A DNA stretch of 56,284 nt from Solirubrobacterales bacterium. Lineage in GTDB: Bacteria > Actinomycetota > Thermoleophilia > Solirubrobacterales > Solirubrobacteraceae. Position numbers and translations under genes: made by a program. The notes beneath the pieces were generated by a model that worked only from the letters and a program-made list of their open reading frames with translations, did not search any database and was not told the origin of the DNA. Location of the stretch: NCBI GenBank assembly GCA_025964115.1, contig JAOPZM010000245.1:1-56284 (forward strand), written 5' to 3'. This document shows positions 25,817 to 32,836 of the stretch, piece after piece (within the stretch, counting starts at the first letter, position 1; the number at the start of each line of letters is the position of its first letter).

Positions 25817-26842
25817 TCACGCTCCCCAGCGGAGCGCCGGCGTGTGCACTGGAGCATCCCAGAGCGAGGCGAGCTCGTCATCGAGTTCGAGCACGGTCAA
25901 CGACGCACCGGCCATCTCGAGCGAGGTGATGTAGCTGCCGACGAGGTTGCGCACCGGCTCGAGGCCGGCCTCTCGCAGCTGCCTGTCGATCTCGCCGTAG
26001 AGGAGGTAGAGCTCCAGCTGGGGTGTGCCGCCCATCCCGTTGACGAACGTCAGCACCTGCGCTCCAGGGGGAGCCTGCAGGTCCGAGACGACCGCCTCGA
26101 CCATGACGCCGGCAAGCTCGCGGGCGCTGCTCATCCGCTCCCGCCGCCGCCCCGGCTCGCCATGGATGCCGATGCCGAGCTCGACTTCGCCCTCGGGCAG
26201 ATCGAACATCGGCTTGCCTGCCGCCGGCGGCGTGCATGAGGAGAGCGCCACGCCGAACGAGCGCGCGCGGGCGTTGACCCGCCGAGCGAGAGCGGTCACC
26301 CGCTGCACGTCGTCGCCGCTCTCCGCCGCGGCTCCGGCGATCTTCTCGAGCAGCACAGTCGCCCCCACCCCGCGACGGCCCGCGGTGTAGAGGGAGTCCT
26401 GCACAGCCACGTCATCGTCCACCAGCACCGACTCGACGGTGATCCCCTCGTCGGCAGCGTCTTCGGCGGCCAGCTTGAAGTTCATTACGTCGCCGGTGTA
26501 GTTCTTGACGATGTGCACCACGCCGGCGCCCCCGTCGACGGCCTTCGTGGCGGCCAGCATCTGGTCGGGCACGGGCGAGGTGAACACCTCGCCCGGGCAC
26601 GCCGCATCGAGCATTCCCCGACCGACGAAGCCCCCATGCAGCGGCTCATGCCCCGAGCCGCCGCCCGACACGAGGGCGACCTTGCCGGCCACCGGGGCAT
26701 CGGCGCGCACGACGATCTGCGCGTCGGCGTCGTAGCGAAGCAGGTCGTGATGGGCGGCGGCGAGGCCGGCCAGGGACTCCCGCACCGCGTCTGCGGGATC
26801 GTTCAGGAACTTCTTCATTGCGGGTGTGGTCGCAGTAGCCAT
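25817..26842 (-). CDS. dhaK: Dihydroxyacetone kinase substrate-binding subunit
   Basis: A 341-residue DhaK subunit that binds dihydroxyacetone covalently as a hemiaminal on His227 in ELGIGIHGEPGRRR. The N-terminal region has VALVSGGGSGHEPLHGGFVG and VVHIVKNYTGDVMNF, standard for the K domain. GAQVLTFVNGMGGTP and LEPVRNLVGSYITSLEMAG complete the fold. No ATP-type L domain is fused, so this is the PTS-dependent kind and not a GlpK or single-chain DAK. ATG follows GAGGAGCAACC. Third from last in glpF-dhaK-dhaL-ptsI. Confidence 0.95.
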   Translation of the reverse strand: MATATTPAMKKFLNDPADAVRESLAGLAAAHHDLLRYDADAQIVVRADAPVAGKVALVSGGGSGHEPLHGGFVGRGMLDAACPGEVFTSPVPDQMLAATKAVDGGAGVVHIVKNYTGDVMNFKLAAEDAADEGITVESVLVDDDVAVQDSLYTAGRRGVGATVLLEKIAGAAAESGDDVQRVTALARRVNARARSFGVALSSCTPPAAGKPMFDLPEGEVELGIGIHGEPGRRRERMSSARELAGVMVEAVVSDLQAPPGAQVLTFVNGMGGTPQLELYLLYGEIDRQLREAGLEPVRNLVGSYITSLEMAGASLTVLELDDELASLWDAPVHTPALRWGA

Positions 26843-26854
26843 GGTTGCTCCTCC

Positions 26855-27655
26855 TCAGACGGTTGCGGCGGGCTGACGGGCACCGCCTGCGGGATCGGGA
26901 TGGGTCACTGCCTCGAGAACGGGCTCGGCCACGATCCGCGGCTTGGCGATGAAGTCGTAAGCGACCGCAGCCACTCCCGAGCCGACCAGGCCGGGCAGGA
27001 TGTACACGGGAACGAGCTGGTCCCAGTGCGTAACGCCGCCGCCGAGCGCCGAGACGAACTCGGGACCAAAGGCGCGCGCGGGGTTCAGCGATGCACCTGT
27101 TATCGGTCCGACGATCATGATGATCGCGATCACCACGCCGCCGATGACGATGCCGGCCAGGTCGCCTGGCGAGCGCGCGTCGACGATGCCGAGGATGGCG
27201 AACATCAGAATCGCAGTGCCGATTGCCTCGGCGAAGATCGCCTGTCCCCATGCCGTGGTGTGCTCGTTGAAGGAGGCCTGACCCATCCCCAGCTTGATGC
27301 CGGTGTGGGCGAAGACGGCCCAGATGGCGAGCGCTCCGATGCTCGCTCCGAGGACCTGCCCCACCCAGTAGGGCGGCACCTCGCGCCAGGGGTGGCGTTT
27401 GGTGAGAGCCAGGGCGAACGTCACCGCAGGGTTTATGTGGCAGCCCGAGACCTTGCCCAGCGCATAGACCATCGCCGTGATGATCAGGCCGAACGCGAAC
27501 GAGATGCCGAGCAGGTCGGCGCCGGTGATGGCCGGGACCGCGTTGCCGGCGAGGGCTAGGGTCGCCACGACCGAGCCCGGACCGACCAGAACCAGCAGTG
27601 CCGTTCCCAGCCCCTCAGCGGCCACTCGCTGTGGGAGTGAATAGGAATCCTCCAT
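26855..27655 (-). CDS. glpF: Glycerol facilitator / aquaglyceroporin
   Basis: A 266-residue MIP-family channel with six predicted membrane helices and both NPA loops: SGCHINPAVTFALAL and GASLNPARAFGPEF. An Asp after the second NPA, common in glycerol channels, is replaced here by the NPARAFGP form more often seen in aquaporins, so glycerol specificity is supported mainly by context. It is the first gene before dhaK, implying uptake of glycerol or dihydroxyacetone. The ATG has GGAGGAG upstream and a TTGACA promoter with an operator. Confidence 0.9.
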   Translation of the reverse strand: MEDSYSLPQRVAAEGLGTALLVLVGPGSVVATLALAGNAVPAITGADLLGISFAFGLIITAMVYALGKVSGCHINPAVTFALALTKRHPWREVPPYWVGQVLGASIGALAIWAVFAHTGIKLGMGQASFNEHTTAWGQAIFAEAIGTAILMFAILGIVDARSPGDLAGIVIGGVVIAIIMIVGPITGASLNPARAFGPEFVSALGGGVTHWDQLVPVYILPGLVGSGVAAVAYDFIAKPRIVAEPVLEAVTHPDPAGGARQPAATV

Positions 27656-27681
27656 TACTCTCCTCCTTCATTTTGATCAGC

Positions 27682-27738
27682 ATTCGATAATGCCGAATGC
27701 AGTTCGCGGAACGTACTCCTTCTGAGCGCTCGTGTCAA
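27682..27738 (-). promoter_or_regulatory. glpF-dhaKL-ptsI promoter with IclR-type operator
   Basis: On the minus strand TTGACA (27733-27738) and TACGTT (27710-27715) are 17 nt apart. Downstream of the predicted start lies ATTCGATAATGCCGAAT (plus-strand 27682-27698), with outer arms GCATTCG and CGAATGC around 7 nt. Its size matches IclR-type sites, and it resembles the site at the iclR/dhaM promoter. Confidence 0.65.
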
Positions 27739-27787
27739 GCGTCATTTGCGCGAGGCCGCAGGTCGTGTCGCGCGGCACGAGCCGTTA

Positions 27788-27810
27788 GTAGACTGAACAG
27801 ACCTGTCTAC
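27788..27810. promoter_or_regulatory. Candidate TetR operator upstream of the 27979 regulator
   Basis: GTAGAC and GTCTAC form six-base arms around an 11-nt centre in the gap between glpF and the TetR gene. Nine of the eleven symmetric positions pair when the inner bases are included. The spacing fits a TetR-type site; the assignment rests on position only. Confidence 0.4.
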
Positions 27811-27901
27811 CGATAGAGGCTAACGAGACTGGGCGTTTCGTTTCTGTTAGACTGGGTGTATCCGCCCCAGATACGTCGGGGCGATTGAAGGGAGAACTCC
27901 G

Positions 27902-27988
27902 ATGCAGCGCATGCAGCAGGTAGTCAGGCCGATAGGCGCCACCGGGCTCGCAGACCAGGCGCGGCTGGAGCCGGCCGGATGGCGCTGA
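27902..27988 (+). CDS. Possible 28-residue leader ORF coupled to the TetR gene
   Basis: Too short for the ORF track. ATG at 27902 follows GGGAGAACTCCG, a good ribosome-binding context. The frame encodes MQRMQQVVRPIGATGLADQA and eight more residues. Its TGA (27986-27988) lies just inside the TetR gene, so ribosomes could reinitiate at ATG 27979. I recognise no homologue. It may be a regulatory leader or a remnant of a lost gene. Confidence 0.4.
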   Translation: MQRMQQVVRPIGATGLADQARLEPAGWR

Positions 27989-28602
27989 GCGAGATGACCA
28001 CGGATGCTCCCCGCCGCGGACGGCCCCGGAGCGAGCGCTCACAGAGGGCGATCCTGCGAGCCGCGAGCGACCTGCTGCTCGAGCACGGCCTGAGCGAGAT
28101 CAGCATGGACGCCGTCGCCGACCGCGCCGGCGCGAGCAAGGCCACCATCTATCGCTGGTGGCCGTCGAAGGAGCTGCTCGTCCTCGATGCGCTGCTCAGC
28201 GAGTGGGCGAGCGGGACAGCGGATGCGGTCGACACAGGCTCGCTCGCCGGCGACCTGCATGAGCTGATCCTCCCGTGGACGCGCCAGCTCACAACCAAGC
28301 CGTGGGGCCGCGTGATCGCGGCGCTCGTCGCCAGCGCGCAATGCGACGCGCAGTTCGCAGAGGAGTACCGAGCCCACTTCGTCAAGCTGCGGCGCGAGCC
28401 CGGGAGGACGGCGCTCGTCCGTGCGAGCGAACGCGGCGAGATCGCCGCGGACACCGACGTCGACGCTGCGCTCGATCTCCTCTACGGCCCCTTCTACCAT
28501 CGACTGCTCCACGGGCATGCTCCGCTCACAGAGCGCTTCGCCCGCACGATCGTCGAATACGTCGTCGCGGCGCTGTCAAGTCCCGGTCGAGAGAGACGAT
28601 GA
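27979..28602 (+). CDS. TetR/AcrR-family transcriptional regulator
   Basis: A 207-residue regulator. The N-terminal DNA-binding domain is RSERSQRAILRAASDLLLEHGLSEISMDAVADRAGASKATIYRWWPSKELLVLDAL, with the helix-turn-helix in ISMDAVADRAGASKATIYRW. The C-terminal domain ends in LLYGPFYHRLLHGHAPLTERFARTIVEYVV, as in the TetR_C_11-type branch. Its stop overlaps the start of the LuxR-type gene (ATGA), so the two regulators are made together. Ligand unknown. Confidence 0.9.
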   Translation: MALSEMTTDAPRRGRPRSERSQRAILRAASDLLLEHGLSEISMDAVADRAGASKATIYRWWPSKELLVLDALLSEWASGTADAVDTGSLAGDLHELILPWTRQLTTKPWGRVIAALVASAQCDAQFAEEYRAHFVKLRREPGRTALVRASERGEIAADTDVDAALDLLYGPFYHRLLHGHAPLTERFARTIVEYVVAALSSPGRERR

Positions 28603-29081
28603 GCCGCTCGAGCCGATCCGACCAGCCGACGATCGCGGAGGCCCTCCCAAAGGAGTGGCAGACCTTCCTGACCTCCGGAGAATTTGCCGGGACGCGTGCC
28701 TCGATCCGTGCCAACGGGTCGGAGGTCCCGGTGGACTTCGTCGCGCGCCTCGAGTTCCTCGACGAGCGCCGCCTTGCGATCCACGTGGCCCTGGCCGAGG
28801 ACGCCCCGCCCGCGGGCGCCGGTGCTGCGCGTTCCCTGGTCCGCCTGCTCACGGAGCGGGAGCGCGACGTGATCACGCTGATCGCAACGGGTCGCGAGAC
28901 GCAAGAGATCGCCGAGGCGCTCCATGTCTCACCGGCCACGGTCCGAACCCATGTGCGCAACTCGATGGCGAAGCTCGGCGCCCACACCCGTGCGCAGCTG
29001 GTCGCTCTCGTGATCGCCGGCGACGAGGCGCTCGAGGTGATCCATGCGGAGGAGAAGGCCTCAGACATATCCCCCGCTTGA
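28599..29081 (+). CDS. LuxR-type HTH regulator with short sensor-like N-terminus
   Basis: A 160-residue protein starting at the ATGA overlap with the TetR gene. The C-terminal 65 residues are a complete LuxR/GerE helix-turn-helix (LLTERERDVITLIATGRETQEIAEALHVSPATVRTHVRNSMAKLGAHTRAQLVALV). The N-terminal 80 residues (EWQTFLTSGEFAGTRASIRANG then VDFVARLEFLDERRLAIHVAL) look like the second half of a PAS fold. There is no receiver domain, so activity may depend on a small molecule or on partner binding. The longer track ORF from 28275 is a TetR-gene shadow. Confidence 0.82.
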   Translation: MSRSSRSDQPTIAEALPKEWQTFLTSGEFAGTRASIRANGSEVPVDFVARLEFLDERRLAIHVALAEDAPPAGAGAARSLVRLLTERERDVITLIATGRETQEIAEALHVSPATVRTHVRNSMAKLGAHTRAQLVALVIAGDEALEVIHAEEKASDISPA

Positions 29082-29230
29082 GGGATCGTAGTTGTCCCTG
29101 CAAATGCCGGACCATGCGCACGGACGGGATCGCTGAGACGTGGGCAGAGTCGTGTCGTTGAACACCGCCACCGGCCATGTGCTGAGACGATCGCTCAAGC
29201 GAGCCCGGCCCTTGCTGCTGGTGGCGGTGA

Positions 29231-30151
29231 TCAGAGCGCGAGCAGCGTCGGCGCAAGCTGCTCGAGCTGCGCCTCCGCAGCGCTCGCTGTCTGCGCGTAG
29301 GCCTGTATTGCGACATGGTCCGCGCCGGCATCGAGATGCTCGCGCACCCGTCCGGCGATCGCCTCCTCGTCACCCCATGCCACGATCGCGTCCACGAGCC
29401 GCTCGCTTCCGCCATCGGCGAAGTCCTCGTCGTCATAGCCGAGCGTCCGGAGGTTGTCGACGTAGTTGGGGAGCCTCAGGTAGCCGGCCATGTGTCGGCG
29501 TCCGATCTCGCGCGCGCGGCCGGCGTCGGTCTCGAGCACGACCACCTGCTCGGGCGCGAGCAGGGGCCTCGGACCGAGGATCCCACGCGCCCTGGCGGTA
29601 TGCGAGGCGGGTACGAAGTACGGATGCGCGCCGGCCGTCATGTCGCGCGCCAGTTCGAGCATCTTCGGCCGCAGCGCCGCCAGCAGCACCGGCGAGGGAT
29701 GCGGGGGAGCGGGAGCGCCGTAGGTGTGCTCGTCGATCGCCTGCAGATACCGCTGCATCGCTGTAAGCGGCTTGGCGTAGTCGTGGCCGCGTGAGTTCAC
29801 GATCGGGGCATGACTCACGCCCAGGCCGAGCAGGAAGCGCTCGTCGCATGCCTCGTTGAGCGTGTTCGCGCCGTTGATCGCCGCGGCCGCGTCCCGTGCC
29901 CAGATGTTGGCGATGCCGGTGGCGATGAGCAGCCGTGTGCTCGCTTCCAGCAGCAGCGCGGCGTGTGACAGAGCCTCGCGGTTGCTCGGCCCCTCGCCGA
30001 ACCACGCTACCCCGTAGCCCAGCTGCTCGATGCGACCGATGGCCGCACGCTCCTGCGCTGCGGGCTCGAGGGCGATCGAGCCGAGCCACACCCCGACCCG
30101 ACCGATGCGCTCTCGCAGTTCCTGGGATCGCTCTCCTGAGATTGCGCTCAT
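29231..30151 (-). CDS. LLM-class F420-dependent oxidoreductase
   Basis: A 306-residue luciferase-like monooxygenase-fold oxidoreductase, close to the family annotated as probable F420-dependent oxidoreductases of MSMEG_2516 type. Segments include RIGRVGVWLGSIALEPAAQERAAIGRIEQLGYGVAWFGE, LLIATGIANIWARDAAAAINGANTLNEACDERFLLGLGVSHAP and PVLLAALRPKMLELARD. ATG start at 30151. It stands alone between the LuxR-type gene and the signalling module. Substrate unknown; F420 use is a family expectation, not visible directly. Confidence 0.87.
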   Translation of the reverse strand: MSAISGERSQELRERIGRVGVWLGSIALEPAAQERAAIGRIEQLGYGVAWFGEGPSNREALSHAALLLEASTRLLIATGIANIWARDAAAAINGANTLNEACDERFLLGLGVSHAPIVNSRGHDYAKPLTAMQRYLQAIDEHTYGAPAPPHPSPVLLAALRPKMLELARDMTAGAHPYFVPASHTARARGILGPRPLLAPEQVVVLETDAGRAREIGRRHMAGYLRLPNYVDNLRTLGYDDEDFADGGSERLVDAIVAWGDEEAIAGRVREHLDAGADHVAIQAYAQTASAAEAQLEQLAPTLLAL

Positions 30152-30231
30152 CTACCTCGCCCGGTGGCGTACTGTCCCGATCGAGGCTAACAAGGCCTGT
30201 CAGGCGATCGGGAGTGAGCGGCGCGTTCCGG

Positions 30232-32367
30232 CTACGAAGTCTGCGCTGCGGGGGCGAAGGCGTCTTCGATGGCCGGTAGGCCGCCGCTGGCGAGCAGGCC
30301 CTCGATGTCCTCTGTGGGCAGCGGTCGGGCGAAGTGGTAGCCCTGGCCGTATTCGCAGCCGAGCTCGATGAGCGCCCGCAGCTGGTCGGCGTGCTCTATG
30401 CCCTCGGCGACGACCCCCAGCCCGAGGTTATGGGCAAGCCCGACGATCGAGCGAATGATCGCTCGGCTCTCCGGCCGGTCGGTCATCGTGTCCACGAACG
30501 TGCGGTCGATCTTGAGCGTGTCGCCCGGGAAGTCGTGCAGCACCGTCAGCGAGGAGTAGCCGGTGCCGAAGTCGTCGAGTTGGACGGCGACGCCGAGGTG
30601 CATCAGCTGCTGCAGCACCGTGCGTACCAGCTGCGGATTCTCGATCAGGGTGCTCTCGGTGATCTCGAGTACCAGGTTCGCTGCCGGCAGTCCAGCCTCG
30701 CTGAGCGCCGTCCGCACCTGAGCGACGAGCCCGGCGTCGGTGATCTGGCGGATCGAGACGTTGACGCTGACGGTCACCTCCGGCGCGACGACCCCCTGCT
30801 CTCGCCAAGCGCCGAGCGTCCGGCAAGCGCGTCGCAGGACGAGCGCGCCGAGAGCGCCAACCAGTCCGGCCTCCTCGGCCACGGGGATGAACTCGACCGG
30901 AGACACTTCGGCTTCTCCCAGCGGCCAGCGGGCCAGCGCCTCGAGTCCGTGGAGCGCGCCCGTTCGCAGATCGACGATCGGCTGGAAGAAGGTGCGCAGG
31001 CGCTCCTGCTCGATCGCCTGGCCGAGCCGGGTCTCTAGCGATACGCGGTCGAGGACGCGCTGGTGCATGCTCGCATCGAAGATCTCCGAGCGCCCTCCTC
31101 CCTGCGCCTTGGCGTCGTACATCGCGATGTCGGCGTTGCGGATCAGCTCCTCGGGATGGAGCTTCCCGTCGAAGCTGTGCGCTATTCCGATGCTCGCGCG
31201 GACCGTGAGCTGGTGCCCATCGAGGCTGATCGGCTCGGCGATGGCCCCGCTCGCGCGGAACGCGGTGTCCCGGGCCTGGGAGAGCGCGGTTATCCCGTCG
31301 AGCAGGATCGTGAACTCATCTCCGCCGAGTCGCGCGATCGTGTCGCCCGGACTCAGGACCCTGCCGACGCGGCGCGCCAGCTCGACAAGCAGTTTGTCTC
31401 CGGCGACGTGGCTCAGGCTGTCGTTGACGAGCTTGAAGCGATCGATGTCGACGTAGAGCACCGCGCAGCCACTGCCGGGCGTGCGCTCGAGGTGGCTGAG
31501 GCACTGCACCAGCCGGTCCATGAACAGGGCCCGGTTGGGGAGACCGGTGAGGCTGTCGTGCAGCGCGTGGTGGATGAGGCGCTCCTCGGCGTGACGCCGC
31601 TCGGTGATGTCGGACAGGGACCCGGTGATGCGGATCGGCGTGCCGCTCGCGTCGCGCGTCGTGAGCCCGCGGGTCAGCACCCAGCGCCAGCTCCCGTTGC
31701 CGTGTCGGATGCGGTGCTCGTTCTCGAAGTACTGGCTGCCGCCGGACAGGTGATGCTCGATCTCGCGGCGCAGCCGCTCGACGTCATCGGTATGGACGAG
31801 CTCGAACCACGCGTCCGGGCGGTCGGAGGTGAAGTCGGGATATCCCAGCAACGTTTTCCAACGCTCGGAGAAGTGCATGCTCGCCGCCGCCAGGTCCCAG
31901 TCCCAGATGCCGTCGTTGGTCGCGCGCACGGCGACGGCGTAGCGCTCCTCGCTACGGCGCAGGTCCAAGGTCGCCTGGTGCTGTCTGACCGCGTAGCGGA
32001 TCGTGCGCTCCAGGCTCGGGGCATCGAGCGTGCCCTTCACGAGGTAATCGGTCACGCCGAGCTGCGTCGCCTCGAGGTCCACCTCATAGTCGTCCTCGCC
32101 GGTGAGCATGATCACCGGCGCCGGCGGGCCGCTCTCCCACGCCGCGCGCACGAGGTCGAGCCCGGTGTGCTCCCCGAGCCGGTAGTCGACGAGGTACAGG
32201 TCATGACCTCCCCTGCGGATCGCGCTCAGCGCTGAGCCGTAGCTCTGCTCCCAGTCGAGGTCGAAGCTGGCCCGGGATTGTCCATGCAGCATGCTCCTCG
32301 TGAGGAGGAAGTCGTCCTCGTCGTCCTCCACTAGGAGGATTCGCAGGGTTTCAGCGGTCGCCATCAT
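30232..32367 (-). CDS. Receiver-PAS-GGDEF-EAL c-di-GMP signalling protein
   Basis: A 711-residue cytoplasmic response regulator. Residues 8-125 are a receiver (ILLVEDDEDD, phosphoacceptor in LYLVDYRLGEH, Lys in DYLVKG). Residues about 140-265 are a PAS/PAC sensor (WDWDLAAASMHFSERWKTLLGY). Residues about 270-435 are a GGDEF domain with intact RLGGDEF, and the C-terminal part is an EAL domain with LEALARWP, EITESTLIEN, LDDFGTGYSSL, KIDRTFV and EGIEH. Both catalytic signatures are intact, so it may make and degrade c-di-GMP. Its start overlaps the upstream receiver gene by 17 nt. Confidence 0.93.
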   Translation of the reverse strand: MMATAETLRILLVEDDEDDFLLTRSMLHGQSRASFDLDWEQSYGSALSAIRRGGHDLYLVDYRLGEHTGLDLVRAAWESGPPAPVIMLTGEDDYEVDLEATQLGVTDYLVKGTLDAPSLERTIRYAVRQHQATLDLRRSEERYAVAVRATNDGIWDWDLAAASMHFSERWKTLLGYPDFTSDRPDAWFELVHTDDVERLRREIEHHLSGGSQYFENEHRIRHGNGSWRWVLTRGLTTRDASGTPIRITGSLSDITERRHAEERLIHHALHDSLTGLPNRALFMDRLVQCLSHLERTPGSGCAVLYVDIDRFKLVNDSLSHVAGDKLLVELARRVGRVLSPGDTIARLGGDEFTILLDGITALSQARDTAFRASGAIAEPISLDGHQLTVRASIGIAHSFDGKLHPEELIRNADIAMYDAKAQGGGRSEIFDASMHQRVLDRVSLETRLGQAIEQERLRTFFQPIVDLRTGALHGLEALARWPLGEAEVSPVEFIPVAEEAGLVGALGALVLRRACRTLGAWREQGVVAPEVTVSVNVSIRQITDAGLVAQVRTALSEAGLPAANLVLEITESTLIENPQLVRTVLQQLMHLGVAVQLDDFGTGYSSLTVLHDFPGDTLKIDRTFVDTMTDRPESRAIIRSIVGLAHNLGLGVVAEGIEHADQLRALIELGCEYGQGYHFARPLPTEDIEGLLASGGLPAIEDAFAPAAQTS

Positions 32368-32836
32368 CGCCGTCCACCGGGAGTTCCGCGAGATCGAACC
32401 AGTAACAGGCGAGCGTCTCCATCGCCGCGGCCAGTTCGTCGAACGTGACCGGCTTGCTGATGAACGAGTTCACCCCCAGGTCATAGGTGCGCACGATGTC
32501 CTCCTGTGCCTTGGAGGTCGTGAGGACCACGATCGGGATCCGCCGCAGCGAGGGGTCGCCCTTGATCTTCGCGAGGGCCTCTCTCCCGTCCAGCTTGGGC
32601 ATGTTGAGGTCGAGCAGGATCAGGCCGGGCCGCGGCGCGGGCGTGCCGCCTTCGGCATATGCGCCCTCGCCGTAGAGGTAGTGCATGAGGTCCTCGCCGT
32701 CGACGACGAAGCGGATGTCGTTGAGCATGCGAGCGCGGCGGAGCGCGCCTGCCGTCAGGACGCGGTCGTCCTCGTCGTCGTCGGCCAGCAGGATCGTGAT
32801 CGATCTGTGATCTCCGCTCGCCTCAGACGAGTGCAT
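32351..32836 (-). CDS. Single-domain response regulator (Rcp1-like)
   Basis: A 161-residue receiver without output domain. It has acidic pocket ILLADDDEDDRVLT, phosphoacceptor Asp in LILLDLNMPKLDGREAL, Thr/Ser in IPIVVLTTSKAQEDI and Lys in NSFISKPVTF. The subgroup (DLNMPKLDG, long beta4-alpha4) typically partners with phytochrome-like or Cache histidine kinases. I use ATG 32836, which has GAGGCGG upstream and overlaps the kinase stop by 14 nt; the longer track start lies in kinase sequence. Likely shuttles phosphate from the kinase to the downstream GGDEF-EAL receiver protein or competes with it. Confidence 0.92.
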   Translation of the reverse strand: MHSSEASGDHRSITILLADDDEDDRVLTAGALRRARMLNDIRFVVDGEDLMHYLYGEGAYAEGGTPAPRPGLILLDLNMPKLDGREALAKIKGDPSLRRIPIVVLTTSKAQEDIVRTYDLGVNSFISKPVTFDELAAAMETLACYWFDLAELPVDGDDGDR

